Of a stretch of 64,000 nucleotides of DNA, positions 54,847 to 63,856 are shown piece after piece. This DNA is from Bacteroidota bacterium (GTDB taxonomy: Bacteria; Bacteroidota; Bacteroidia; Chitinophagales; Chitinophagaceae): positions 62,001-126,000 of the forward strand of contig JAEZZY010000056.1 in the NCBI GenBank assembly GCA_023418315.1, given 5' to 3'. Position 1 is the first letter of the stretch; every line of letters starts with the position of its first letter. Position numbers and translations under genes: made by a program. The notes under the pieces are model-generated. The model had not been told where the DNA came from. It saw only the letters and a program-made list of their open reading frames with translations, and made no database searches.

Positions 54847-56823
54847 ATGAGCACAGAAAATGAAGTTTTAAACGCGCCGCAATCAGGTTACGATGCCGGC
54901 AGCATACAGGTACTGGAAGGTCTGGAAGCCGTGCGTAAGCGCCCTGCGATGTATATAGGCGATATTGGCGTGAAAGGTTTGCACCACCTGGTATATGAAG
55001 TGGTGGACAACTCGATAGACGAGGCGCTCGCAGGACATTGTAAAAACATCAGTGTTACCATTCATACCAACAATTCCATCAGCGTACAAGACGATGGCCG
55101 CGGGATTCCCACGGGTATGCACCCTAAGGAAGGTCGCAGCGCATTGGAAGTGGTGATGACCGTGCTGCACGCAGGCGGTAAGTTTGATAAAGACAGCTAC
55201 AAGGTTTCCGGCGGATTGCACGGCGTGGGGGTGAGTTGTGTAAATGCCCTCAGCAGCCACATGCACACCACCGTTTTCCGCCAGGGAAAAGTATTTGAAC
55301 AAGAATATTCCAAAGGTATTCCGCAATATTCCGTGCGGGAAATCGGCACGACTGACAAGCGCGGCACCTTGCAGCGTTTCCTTCCCGATGATACCATTTT
55401 TAAAGAAACTACCTACAACCGCGAGATTCTTGCCGGCCGCCTGCGGGAGCTTTCTTACCTGAATAAAGGCATCCGCATTACCCTGACGGACGAGCGGGAG
55501 AAAAACGAAGACGGAACCGATTTATCGGAAACCTACTATAGCGAAGGCGGCATCCTGGAATTTGTACAGATGCTGGACCGAAACGGCAAGCGCGACCCCT
55601 TACTGGCAGCGCCTATCTATGTGGAAGGGCATGACGCCGACAGCAATGTAGCCGTAGATGTGGCACTGAGCTACAACACCTCCTATAACGAGCATATTTT
55701 TTCGTACGTCAATAACATCAACACCATAGAAGGCGGTACGCACGTAGCGGGTTTCCGCCGTTCTATCACCAGGGTATTTAAATCATACGGTGATAAGAAT
55801 AAATTGTTTGAAAAAGCGAAAGTGGAAATTACGGGAGATGATTTTCGGGAAGGGCTAAGCGCCGTCATTTCCGTAAAAGTACCTGAGCCGCAATTTGAAG
55901 GGCAAACTAAGACCAAGCTCGGCAACAATGAAGTAATGGGCGTGGTAGATGTGTGCGTAAGCCGGGTGCTGGAGGCCTATCTGGAAGAACATCCCAAAGA
56001 AGCAAAGCTCATTATAGACAAAGTAATCCTCGCAGCACAAGCACGCGCTGCCGCACGCAAAGCACGTGAACTGGTGCAGCGCAAAAGCGTACTCACGGGA
56101 GGCGGTATGCCAGGCAAGCTCGCCGATTGCTCCGACCGCGACCCTGAGCGTTGCGAACTCTATCTTGTGGAAGGCGACTCGGCAGGCGGCACCGCTAAGC
56201 AAGGCCGCGACCGCACCTTTCAAGCCATTCTTCCGCTACGCGGTAAAATCCTGAACGTAGAAAAAGCACAAGAACATAAAATCTACGAAAACGAAGAAAT
56301 AAAGAATATGTTTACCGCACTCGGCGTAACCATGGGCACACCCGAAGATCCGAAAGCGCTGAACCTTACCAAGCTCCGCTACCACAAGATCATCATCATG
56401 ACCGATGCCGATGTGGACGGCTCGCATATCGCTACGCTTATCCTTACGTTCTTCTTCCGCTATATGAAGGAACTGGTAGAACAAGGCTATGTATATCTTG
56501 CACAACCGCCCTTGTATTTGGTAAAGAAAGGGAAAGAAGCAGAGTATGCCTGGAATGAAGAAGACCGGAAAATGTGGGTGGAAAAATTAGGAGGCGGTAA
56601 AGAAGACAGCGTGCATATCCAACGGTATAAAGGCTTGGGTGAAATGAACTCCGAACAGCTTTGGGAAACCACTATGAATCCCGAAACACGCACCCTGAAA
56701 CAAGTAACTATAGAAAGCGCTGCCGAAGCCGATCGCATCTTTGCTATGCTGATGGGCGATGAAGTGGCGCCGCGTCGCGAGTTTATCGAAAGCCATGCCA
56801 AATATGCACGGATAGATGCGTAA
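54847..56823 (+). CDS. gyrB: DNA gyrase subunit B
   Basis: A 658-aa ATPase subunit of gyrase. The ATG at 54847 is used; the in-frame TTG at 54742 lies inside the promoter. The GHKL ATPase domain shows LEGLEAVRKRPAMYIGD, DNSIDEALAGHC, DDGRGIP and GGLHGVGVSCVNALS. The transducer domain, then the TOPRIM domain (EGDSAGGTAKQGRDR and DADVDGSHI) and the C-terminal QRYKGLGEMN motif follow. The length of about 650 aa without the 170-aa insert fits GyrB/ParE of Bacteroidota; ParE cannot be fully excluded, but the sequence pattern favours GyrB. Confidence 0.93.
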   Translation: MSTENEVLNAPQSGYDAGSIQVLEGLEAVRKRPAMYIGDIGVKGLHHLVYEVVDNSIDEALAGHCKNISVTIHTNNSISVQDDGRGIPTGMHPKEGRSALEVVMTVLHAGGKFDKDSYKVSGGLHGVGVSCVNALSSHMHTTVFRQGKVFEQEYSKGIPQYSVREIGTTDKRGTLQRFLPDDTIFKETTYNREILAGRLRELSYLNKGIRITLTDEREKNEDGTDLSETYYSEGGILEFVQMLDRNGKRDPLLAAPIYVEGHDADSNVAVDVALSYNTSYNEHIFSYVNNINTIEGGTHVAGFRRSITRVFKSYGDKNKLFEKAKVEITGDDFREGLSAVISVKVPEPQFEGQTKTKLGNNEVMGVVDVCVSRVLEAYLEEHPKEAKLIIDKVILAAQARAAARKARELVQRKSVLTGGGMPGKLADCSDRDPERCELYLVEGDSAGGTAKQGRDRTFQAILPLRGKILNVEKAQEHKIYENEEIKNMFTALGVTMGTPEDPKALNLTKLRYHKIIIMTDADVDGSHIATLILTFFFRYMKELVEQGYVYLAQPPLYLVKKGKEAEYAWNEEDRKMWVEKLGGGKEDSVHIQRYKGLGEMNSEQLWETTMNPETRTLKQVTIESAAEADRIFAMLMGDEVAPRREFIESHAKYARIDA

Positions 56824-56848
56824 TTAATTTCACTTTGACAATAAATAA

Positions 56849-56886
56849 GAGGAGGCTGTCTCAAAAGGACAGCCTCTTCATTTTTG
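56849..56886 (+). terminator. Intrinsic terminator of gyrB
   Basis: GAGGCTGTC (56852-56860) pairs with GACAGCCTC (56868-56876), extended by a few base pairs on both sides, with a short A-rich loop and ATTTTTGG after the stem. It lies 26 bases after the gyrB stop. Confidence 0.75.
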
Positions 56887-56943
56887 GGGAGTAAATGGTA
56901 AATCACAAAAGAGATAATAAACCGATAATTGACGTAAAGAAAG

Positions 56944-57975
56944 TCAGCGTACTTTTTGTCGGGTAAGGTGTTCCACTTCCATTATCATATCATCCAGCCG
57001 GGCGCTTTCGCTTTTTATATTCCGGATAATTTCGGCATTCATAGGATCGGTAAGGTCGTTGGGATTGAGCAAATCGGCAAGCCCCATGATGGTGGCTACA
57101 GGGCTGCGCATACGGTGCGATTGTACCCAGGCGATTTTTTTAAGCTTTTTATTTTGCAACTCTATACGTTTCATATAGCGGCGCAGTTCGGATACATCCT
57201 GCAAAATCACTTTTACCATTACCGTTTCGCCATAGTCGTTTTTGATATTTTTCCCTTTTACCAACAAATGCCTTACCTCCATAGCCGGAGTGATGATGCG
57301 GAAATAAAACTCAGGCAGCTCTTTTGCCTGTAAATTTTTACGCAAGGTTTCTTCTACAAATTTTAAATCCGCAGGATGTATCTGCTCGGTAAGAATATCC
57401 AAACTGAGAATAGTACCCATAGGCAGCCCCAGCACATCAAAAGCTACGTCCGACAGCTCTATACGATCCCTCACCACATCCCAATACCCATAGCCCAGCC
57501 GGGCGGATTTTTCTGCTTCCATCAGCCGTTCATTGCTTTGTTTTAGGGATTTCTCCGCTTCTATCCTTGCATGTATCTCTTCTTCCATTTCTTTTTGAGA
57601 ACGCAAGGCAAACGCCGCAGGCAATACCCGAATCACGAAAAGCAGCGTCAACCAGCTTATAGCCGCATTAGCAAAACGAAGCAAAATATCTACTGTATGA
57701 TTTTTGGACCATAGGCTGAGGATATCCAGCAAATACGTCGTGCTGCCGATAATCAGGAAAGCGGCAAAGCATTTATAAAGCAAACCGAAATGAACAAACT
57801 TTGCCTGCCTATGGATGTAAAAAATAATAACGATAGGGATAAGTATATAAGCCGACCATGTAAGCAAATTGGCAAGGATATACAAAAGCCGTTCATACCG
57901 CAAGGGAACGTGATTGATCCACAAAGGCATTTGACCCAAGCCGGAAGAAAATAATATTTCCTGCATAAAACACAT
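56944..57975 (-). CDS. Membrane PAS protein with HisKA-like domain but no ATPase domain
   Basis: A 343-aa protein: three to four N-terminal helices (about 28-125), a coiled coil (EEEIHARIEAEKSLKQSNERL region), a PAS domain (about 155-270: YGYWDVVRDRIELSDVAFDVLG...), and a HisKA-like helical pair with WVQSHRMRSPVATIMGLADLL. The protein then stops at HLTRQKVR without any HATPase_c motif, and no HATPase remnant is visible downstream. It can still be a phosphotransfer protein or a kinase regulator. Proteins ending at such QSH-R-P motifs occur repeatedly in Bacteroidota. ATG at 57966 is an alternative start. It diverges from a TPR kinase that has a full ATPase domain. Confidence 0.8.
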   Translation of the reverse strand: MCFMQEILFSSGLGQMPLWINHVPLRYERLLYILANLLTWSAYILIPIVIIFYIHRQAKFVHFGLLYKCFAAFLIIGSTTYLLDILSLWSKNHTVDILLRFANAAISWLTLLFVIRVLPAAFALRSQKEMEEEIHARIEAEKSLKQSNERLMEAEKSARLGYGYWDVVRDRIELSDVAFDVLGLPMGTILSLDILTEQIHPADLKFVEETLRKNLQAKELPEFYFRIITPAMEVRHLLVKGKNIKNDYGETVMVKVILQDVSELRRYMKRIELQNKKLKKIAWVQSHRMRSPVATIMGLADLLNPNDLTDPMNAEIIRNIKSESARLDDMIMEVEHLTRQKVR

Positions 57976-58038
57976 TCCAGAATGACGTTTGTAGTAGAAG
58001 CGATTCTATATATTGGCAACAAATGTAGAAGGGCGTAT

Positions 58039-58072
58039 CAAAATTACTAAGTTTAATCCCCCTGCTTAACAA
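58039..58072 (-). promoter_or_regulatory. Candidate promoter of the PAS/HisKA gene
   Basis: The minus strand has TTG (58070-58072), a 23-base gap, and TAATTTTG (58039-58046, an exact TAnnTTTG). A second exact box, TACATTTG (58020-58027), lies closer to the gene but lacks a spaced TTG. Confidence 0.35.
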
Positions 58073-58209
58073 GTCGTTCGCAAGTCATTCACAAGCCGTT
58101 TTTTTCTATCCGCCCGAAAAAATCCGTGCTACCCCGTATAAGTTTGTTAGTTCAATTCTGCTACTTTAGTTGTCTATAAAATTGCTACATCATACGGTAT
58201 TTTTACATA

Positions 58210-59790
58210 TTGCTGCTACTGTTGCTCCCTTCTGCTACGCGGGCTATGAAGGCGATAGACAGTTTGTATGAAAAAGCGGAACAATCGTTTGAAATCGGAG
58301 AATACGCCCAGATGCTGGAGTATTGCCTGCAAGCTCACCATCATTCCGAAAAAGGTACTTGTGGAGAAAAAGCCTATGCAAGCATTAAACTATCTCATGC
58401 CTATTATTATTTGCGACAAAAAGAAACAAGCATTCAATACCTCATCCAGGCACGTAATCTCTCCAAAAACTGCAACGATTCCATGTATAACATCAGTTTG
58501 CGGCAACTTGGAACGCTTTATTTTGAAACCGGAAAGATTGATTCAGCGAAATATTTTCTGCATCTTTCGGAAAGAAGATTGCTTGCTACCCACAACTGGA
58601 AAGAGCTTTCGACCCTATATTCTATTCTGGGCGATGTCTATAAAAAGCATTGGGACAGAAATTATTTTGCCCTTGCCGAAGAGTATGCCCTTAAAGCCCA
58701 AGATACTGTAGCGCTTGCTTTTGCCAGAGCCAAACAAGGAATCGGCGCTGCTGCAGAGGGCGACTGCGCGGTAGCCTATTCCTATCTGAATGAAGCATTA
58801 CAACTCTACCAATCCAAGAAGATGGTGGAAGGTGAAATGTTTGTGCTGGCACTTCTTATAGAGGCATACGCGGATTGCGGACAAGCCGGCAAAACCTATC
58901 AGACCTTTAAACTCTATGACCGAATCCGGGATTCTATCTTTAAAAAACAAACCGCAAATAGAATTGCCCACTACCGCACCCTTTATGAATCGGAAAAAAA
59001 AGAACGGGAAAACGCCGAATTGATAAAAGACCGCAACCTGCTGACCACCGCATCGGTACTGGCTTTGCTGATATTGAGCTTAACCTATTTATACTTTCAC
59101 ACCAAGTACAAAATAAAGAAGCAGAAAGAAATGGATGAAAAACTTGCCGGAGAAAAACAACGGCAGTTTGAAGCCGTCATAGAAGCAGAAGAAAAAGAAC
59201 GAAAGCGCATAGCCAGCGACTTGCATGATGGGGTGGGGCAAACCATAAGCGCCGCCAAAATCAACCTATCTACCCTGCAACGCGAAATCCCTTTCAACGA
59301 TAAAGAGCAGATTGCCGCTTTTGAACGGGTGCTTGCCTTGGTGGATGAAAGCTGCAAAGAAGTGCGTAGCGTATCGCACAATATGATATCGAATACCTTA
59401 TTACGCTCCGGACTGGCAAGCGCTATACGCAGCTTCATCAGCCAGATAGACCACCGTGTGCTGCAGGTGGATTTTTACAGCGACGGACTCAACGAATCCT
59501 TAGAAACCAACAAGGAAGTCATTCTCTACCGCGTCATACAGGAATGTGTGAATAATGTAATAAAACATGCAGAAGCCTCCCGCCTTACCTTAGCGCTGAT
59601 AAAAGATGAAGACGGACTGTCGGTAACGATAGAAGATAACGGTAAAGGTTTTGACACAGGAAATATGGAGCATTTTTCCGGTATCGGGCTGCAAAATGTA
59701 CAAAGCAGAATGGCTTACCTAAGCGGTGCGGTAGAATGGGACAGTGCACCAGGAAAAGGGACGGTAGTAACGATTCATATTCCCTCATAG
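58210..59790 (+). CDS. TPR sensor histidine kinase, HisKA_3 (NarX/DesK-like) family
   Basis: A sensor kinase of about 526 aa. TPR repeats (about 14-250) precede one membrane helix (about 279-298, LLTTASVLALLILSLTYLYF), a coiled coil and a HisKA_3 domain with His339 in RIASDLHDGVGQTISAAK. The HATPase_c domain shows QECVNNVIKHAEASR, EDNGKGFD and GIGLQNVQSRM. The start is doubtful. No ATG precedes the signal-like stretch LLLLLLPSATRA; the first usual codon is TTG 58210, while an in-frame ATA at 58192 would give a perfect signal peptide. ATG 58246 would lose it. No response regulator gene is adjacent. Confidence 0.85.
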   Translation: MLLLLLPSATRAMKAIDSLYEKAEQSFEIGEYAQMLEYCLQAHHHSEKGTCGEKAYASIKLSHAYYYLRQKETSIQYLIQARNLSKNCNDSMYNISLRQLGTLYFETGKIDSAKYFLHLSERRLLATHNWKELSTLYSILGDVYKKHWDRNYFALAEEYALKAQDTVALAFARAKQGIGAAAEGDCAVAYSYLNEALQLYQSKKMVEGEMFVLALLIEAYADCGQAGKTYQTFKLYDRIRDSIFKKQTANRIAHYRTLYESEKKERENAELIKDRNLLTTASVLALLILSLTYLYFHTKYKIKKQKEMDEKLAGEKQRQFEAVIEAEEKERKRIASDLHDGVGQTISAAKINLSTLQREIPFNDKEQIAAFERVLALVDESCKEVRSVSHNMISNTLLRSGLASAIRSFISQIDHRVLQVDFYSDGLNESLETNKEVILYRVIQECVNNVIKHAEASRLTLALIKDEDGLSVTIEDNGKGFDTGNMEHFSGIGLQNVQSRMAYLSGAVEWDSAPGKGTVVTIHIPS

Positions 59791-59885
59791 GCAGGTAAAA
59801 GCAGGAGTGTACACCTCGTCGAGCAGCATTGGTTAAGTGCTTAGTCAAATGAAGTGGGTTTAGTAGCTTTATAAATATTTCGCGT

Positions 59886-60452
59886 ATGAAACAGCTTTTT
59901 ATGTTTGGATGGTGCCTATTCTTGTCTGCCCACTGCATAGCGCAAACCACAAGATCCGCAAAAGATTCCGCGGGTAAATTTTTGCATAATAATATCTATG
60001 AATTTAATAAACGTGTTACTACAGATCCATTCCCGCCAATAGGCAAATGGAAAGATATAACAGGGAAGGAATTTGATTTCAACGCGATTAGCCGTGCTGC
60101 CGTTATACGCTTCGGTTTCCGGGGCTGCCCACCCTGCAAATCGGAGATGAAGACTTTTATCAAGCTGTCTAAAGAATATAAAAACGTGGATTTTCTCTAT
60201 GTTACCTATGATAGCCCGCAGGAGATAGGAGAGGATATCAAAGCGTTTTATCCTGATGTTGGAAGGATGCGGTTCATTTCCATTCCACAAACTTATATCA
60301 ATGCTTACCGCCTCACGTTCGGCTATCCTTGTACTTATTTAGTGCAAGCACCGAATGATGTGTTGCATGTAGAAAACGGAGGAACGGTAGATAAGGATTC
60401 TATAGTTCTCACTTATTACCGTCATACACTTGATAGTGTTTTCGCCCGTTGA
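59886..60452 (+). CDS. Exported thioredoxin-like protein with CPPC motif
   Basis: A 188-aa periplasmic or lipid-free exported thioredoxin-fold protein. The signal peptide is MKQLFMFGWCLFLSAHCIAQ. The active site Cys81-Pro-Pro-Cys84 lies in FGFRGCPPCKSEM, and a cis-Pro is expected in FISIPQTY. It resembles TlpA/redoxin-type proteins. The CPPC pair favours disulfide reduction or thiol oxidation; the partner is unknown. It follows the TPR kinase gene after 95 bases and converges with hutH. Confidence 0.82.
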   Translation: MKQLFMFGWCLFLSAHCIAQTTRSAKDSAGKFLHNNIYEFNKRVTTDPFPPIGKWKDITGKEFDFNAISRAAVIRFGFRGCPPCKSEMKTFIKLSKEYKNVDFLYVTYDSPQEIGEDIKAFYPDVGRMRFISIPQTYINAYRLTFGYPCTYLVQAPNDVLHVENGGTVDKDSIVLTYYRHTLDSVFAR

Positions 60453-60552
60453 AGAAGCAAGGAAAAGTCCCTATAACGAACGGTTTTTTAAACGAGGTCT
60501 CCGAATATAAAATAGGAGAAAAACCGGAAAGGAAATTTTCGCAGATATGTCT

Positions 60553-62139
60553 TTATTTTATCTCCACAAGTTGCCAGGTATCGAAGCCCAGCAAGGCTTT
60601 CATCTTAGCGCCCACTTCGGTTTCCATCAGCCAGTTTTTAATATGCAGGAAACGTTCGCTGGATGCTTCATCTTCTGCAAAAGCAGGGGAGAGCGCCGAG
60701 ATTTCATCATACATCCATTTGGTGGCAGGCGATAATTTATCCTGATAGCCAAGGTGGGTAATGGCTTGCACAATAGCCATTGCATGAACGGATAAAACCT
60801 CAAAAGAATTTTCAATCACCCGGGCGCACATCTGCGCGGCATTGCAGCCCATGCTCACTATGTCCTGATTGTCGTTGTTGTTGGAAATGCTGTGGATGTA
60901 CATAGGATTGCTCAGCGTCTGGTTTTCAGCTACATTGGATACAGCAGGGTATTGCATTCCCTGTATGCCGAAGTTCAATCCAAGCCTTCCCCTGTTAATG
61001 AAAGGCGGCAGTTTTTTATTGAGATGATGATTGAGCAAAAAATTCAGTTGGCGTTCTGCAAGCATGGAAAGCTTGGTAACGGCAATTTTGAGTTTGTCCA
61101 TTTCCAGCGCTGTATAGTCGCCGTGGAAGTTGCCTCCGTGAAAAACATTCTTGCTTTCTTTGTCAATCACCGGGTTGTCGTTTACCGAGTTCAGCTCGCC
61201 GGTGATGACCCGCGCGGCATTTTCAATCGTATCATACACCGGCCCCAAGATTTGTGGCACACAACGCAGCGAATAATATTCCTGCACCTTATCCTCTATC
61301 ACTTCTTCCGTTACTTTTTTATCATAAAGATGTTCGTGGCGTTTGCGGAGCAATCCGCTTTTTTTGGAAATGGCGCGCATGGCTTTGGCAACCATTTGTT
61401 GTCCGGGATGCAGTTTTACCTTATTCAGTTCTTCCGAAAAATGGTCGTCATAGGCTTGCATGATTTCATTCACCATCAGAGAAAAAAGAATTTGCCCGGT
61501 GATGAGTTTGCGGGCATGAAGCACATTTATAGCCCCTATACCGGTCATCGCAGAAGTACCGTTCAGCAGCCCCAATCCTTCACGGATGTGTATTTCCAAC
61601 GGATGAAGGTTAAGGGTTTGGAACACGTGCTTCGCCGGGGTTACCTTGCCTTCAAACCAGAAATTTCCTTCCCCGATCAAGCCAAGAGCAAGATGTGCCA
61701 ACTGCACCAAATCGCCGCTTGCACCCACACCGCCGTGTGCATAAATGCAAGGATAGGCTCCGGCATTGAGCAGGTTCGCCATCAGGGTGATGGTGCTGAC
61801 GTGCACTCCGGAATAGCCAAGCAACAACGTATTCATGCGTGCCAGCAAGGTAGCGCGGCATTGCTGCTCTGTAAGCAATTGTCCCATGCCGGAGCAGTGG
61901 CTGCGGATCAGATTATACTGCAAGGCTTTCCGGTCGGTATCCTCAATGCGGTATTGCGCCATAGGTCCAAAACCGGTATTGATGCCGTATATCAGCTTGT
62001 CATCGGAAAATTTTTTCAGAAACTCAAAGCTATCCACCACGTTTTGGATGGCGGCATCATCAATGCGCAGCTCTTCTTTTTGCAATACTATCTTTTCAAA
62101 TGCGGCAAGATCAAGCGTTTTGGCACTAAGGGTAGTCAT
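60553..62139 (-). CDS. hutH: Histidine ammonia-lyase (aromatic amino acid lyase family)
   Basis: A 528-aa lyase converting histidine to urocanate and ammonia. The MIO prosthetic group would form from Ala140-Ser141-Gly142 in GGVGASGDLVQLAH. Tyr51 (YGINTGFGP) and His81 in the RSH tripeptide match the active-site residues of histidine-type enzymes rather than tyrosine-type ones. Other motifs: LNGTSAMTG and NENPVID-like NSVNDNPVID. No hutU, hutI or hutG is adjacent, so assignment to histidine rather than another aromatic acid rests on these residues. An exact -7 box lies 22 bases upstream. Confidence 0.88.
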   Translation of the reverse strand: MTTLSAKTLDLAAFEKIVLQKEELRIDDAAIQNVVDSFEFLKKFSDDKLIYGINTGFGPMAQYRIEDTDRKALQYNLIRSHCSGMGQLLTEQQCRATLLARMNTLLLGYSGVHVSTITLMANLLNAGAYPCIYAHGGVGASGDLVQLAHLALGLIGEGNFWFEGKVTPAKHVFQTLNLHPLEIHIREGLGLLNGTSAMTGIGAINVLHARKLITGQILFSLMVNEIMQAYDDHFSEELNKVKLHPGQQMVAKAMRAISKKSGLLRKRHEHLYDKKVTEEVIEDKVQEYYSLRCVPQILGPVYDTIENAARVITGELNSVNDNPVIDKESKNVFHGGNFHGDYTALEMDKLKIAVTKLSMLAERQLNFLLNHHLNKKLPPFINRGRLGLNFGIQGMQYPAVSNVAENQTLSNPMYIHSISNNNDNQDIVSMGCNAAQMCARVIENSFEVLSVHAMAIVQAITHLGYQDKLSPATKWMYDEISALSPAFAEDEASSERFLHIKNWLMETEVGAKMKALLGFDTWQLVEIK

Positions 62140-62161
62140 AAAAGGAATTGATTAAGGGGTG

Positions 62162-62169
62162 CAAAATTA
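62162..62169 (-). promoter_or_regulatory. -7 element of hutH
   Basis: The minus strand reads TAATTTTG (exact TAnnTTTG), 22 bases before the hutH ATG. No spaced TTG was found. Confidence 0.4.
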
Positions 62170-62246
62170 CTGTTTATATTGTTGTGGCTTTTCTATTCTC
62201 CACTTCGAGCTTTGAAATTTGATTTCTAAAAACTTGCCTGCCCGTT

Positions 62247-63770
62247 CTACACTAACACTTCTCCGCTCATTTCCGCCGGTATTTCCAAGCCCATGTAGTG
62301 CAGGATGGTAGGCGCTATATCGCCCAGTTTACCGGGTTTTATAGTGCCTTGAAAATCTTTGGAGATAAGGAATAGCGGCACCGGATTGAGGGTATGTGCG
62401 GTATTGGGCGAGCCATCGTCATTCACCATATAATCGGCATTGCCATGGTCGGCAGTGAGGAAGACGGTATAGCCGTTTTCCAAAGCTATAGGTACGATTT
62501 CGCTCACACATTTATCCACCGTTTCTACGGCTTTTACTACGGCTTCCCATACGCCCGTATGCCCCACCATATCCGCATTGGCAAAGTTGAGGCAAATGAA
62601 ATCCGCCCATTGTGTTTTTATTTCGGGAAGGATGGCTTCCTTCATTTCTATAGCGCTCATTTCGGGTTTCAGATCGTAAGTAGGCACCGTTTTGGGGGAA
62701 GGAATCATGATGCGTTTTTCTCCTTCAAATTCCTTTTCCCTACCGCCGCTGAAGAAAAAAGTAACATGCGGATATTTTTCGGTTTCGGCTATGCGGATTT
62801 GTTTCCGATGATTTTTCTCCATCACTTCGCCGAGGGTATTGGTCAGGTTATCATTATGGAAGAAGACGCCTATATTTTTGTAGGTGGCGTCGTACTCCGT
62901 CATGGTGGCATAATGCAGTTGCAGCGGCTCCATCCCATGCTCGGGAAAAGCCTGCTGAGTGAGCGCTACCGTGATCTCGCGGCATCTGTCGGTACGGAAG
63001 TTAAAGCAAATGACAATATCGCCTTCTTCGATAAGTGCCACGGGTTGGTTGTCTTCATCACAGATAATAATGGGTTTGATAAATTCATCCGTTACTTCTT
63101 CGTTGTAGGAATTTTGGATAGCGGCCAGGGCATCTTGTGTGTGTAAGCCTACTCCTTTCGTAAGCGCGTCATAGGCAATCTTTACCCGCTCCCATCGTTT
63201 ATCCCTGTCCATAGCATAATAACGCCCGCATACGGTAGCCAGTCTGCCGCCGGTCATTTTCAGGTGTTCTTCCAGTTCGGCGATATATTGAAGTCCGCTT
63301 TTGGGATCGGTATCGCGACCATCCGTAAAGGCATGAACGGCTACTTTAGGCACTTCATTTTTCCAGGCCAGCGAGGTAAGCGCTTTGATATGATTGATAT
63401 GGGAATGCACGCCGCCATCACTTACCAGCCCTATAAAATGCACGGTTTTATCTTGTGCTTTGGCTACATCAAACAACGTATGTAACACCGGATTTTTCTC
63501 CAGCTCTCCATCCCGCACGGCTACGTTGATGCGTTGTAACTCTTGATAGACGATTCTTCCCGCGCCTATATTGAGGTGCCCTACTTCGGAATTGCCCATT
63601 TGTCCGTCGGGCAAGCCTACTGCTTCTCCGCAGGTGATGAGCTGGGTATGAGGGTATTGGGTATAAAGTGATTTCACATAGGGAACATGGGCGTTGGCAA
63701 TGGCATCGGAGGAAGGTATTTGTCCGTGCCCCCATCCGTCCATTATGATGAGCATAACTTTTTTCGTCAT
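62247..63770 (-). CDS. gpmI: 2,3-bisphosphoglycerate-independent phosphoglycerate mutase
   Basis: A 507-aa manganese-dependent enzyme interconverting 3- and 2-phosphoglycerate in glycolysis. Alkaline-phosphatase-fold motifs are LIIMDGWGHG (Asp11, metal), QMGNSEVGHLNIGAGR with nucleophile Ser61, AFTDGRDTDPKS, FNFRTDRCREI, FANADMVGHTG and TADHGNAD. Length is normal. A perfect -7 box ends only 4 bases before the ATG. Confidence 0.97.
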   Translation of the reverse strand: MTKKVMLIIMDGWGHGQIPSSDAIANAHVPYVKSLYTQYPHTQLITCGEAVGLPDGQMGNSEVGHLNIGAGRIVYQELQRINVAVRDGELEKNPVLHTLFDVAKAQDKTVHFIGLVSDGGVHSHINHIKALTSLAWKNEVPKVAVHAFTDGRDTDPKSGLQYIAELEEHLKMTGGRLATVCGRYYAMDRDKRWERVKIAYDALTKGVGLHTQDALAAIQNSYNEEVTDEFIKPIIICDEDNQPVALIEEGDIVICFNFRTDRCREITVALTQQAFPEHGMEPLQLHYATMTEYDATYKNIGVFFHNDNLTNTLGEVMEKNHRKQIRIAETEKYPHVTFFFSGGREKEFEGEKRIMIPSPKTVPTYDLKPEMSAIEMKEAILPEIKTQWADFICLNFANADMVGHTGVWEAVVKAVETVDKCVSEIVPIALENGYTVFLTADHGNADYMVNDDGSPNTAHTLNPVPLFLISKDFQGTIKPGKLGDIAPTILHYMGLEIPAEMSGEVLV

Positions 63771-63774
63771 GGCG

Positions 63775-63782
63775 CAAAATTA
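63775..63782 (-). promoter_or_regulatory. -7 element abutting the gpmI start
   Basis: The minus strand reads TAATTTTG (exact TAnnTTTG) with 4 bases between box and ATG. Transcription would start at or inside the start codon, so a leaderless mRNA is expected if this box is used. Confidence 0.4.
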
Positions 63783-63856
63783 ATCAGCAGGGCACAAGAA
63801 GTGGCATATTTTTAGATAATCCTTATCTTGTTGGCGTGAATAGTGCATTTTCGTTC

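Noticed and set aside
60892..62151. A 419-codon open frame on the plus strand opposite hutH
   Set aside because: It is antisense to a gene with an intact active site. Its translation is rich in His, Phe, Ile and Cys with no domain pattern, as expected of a shadow of biased codon use.
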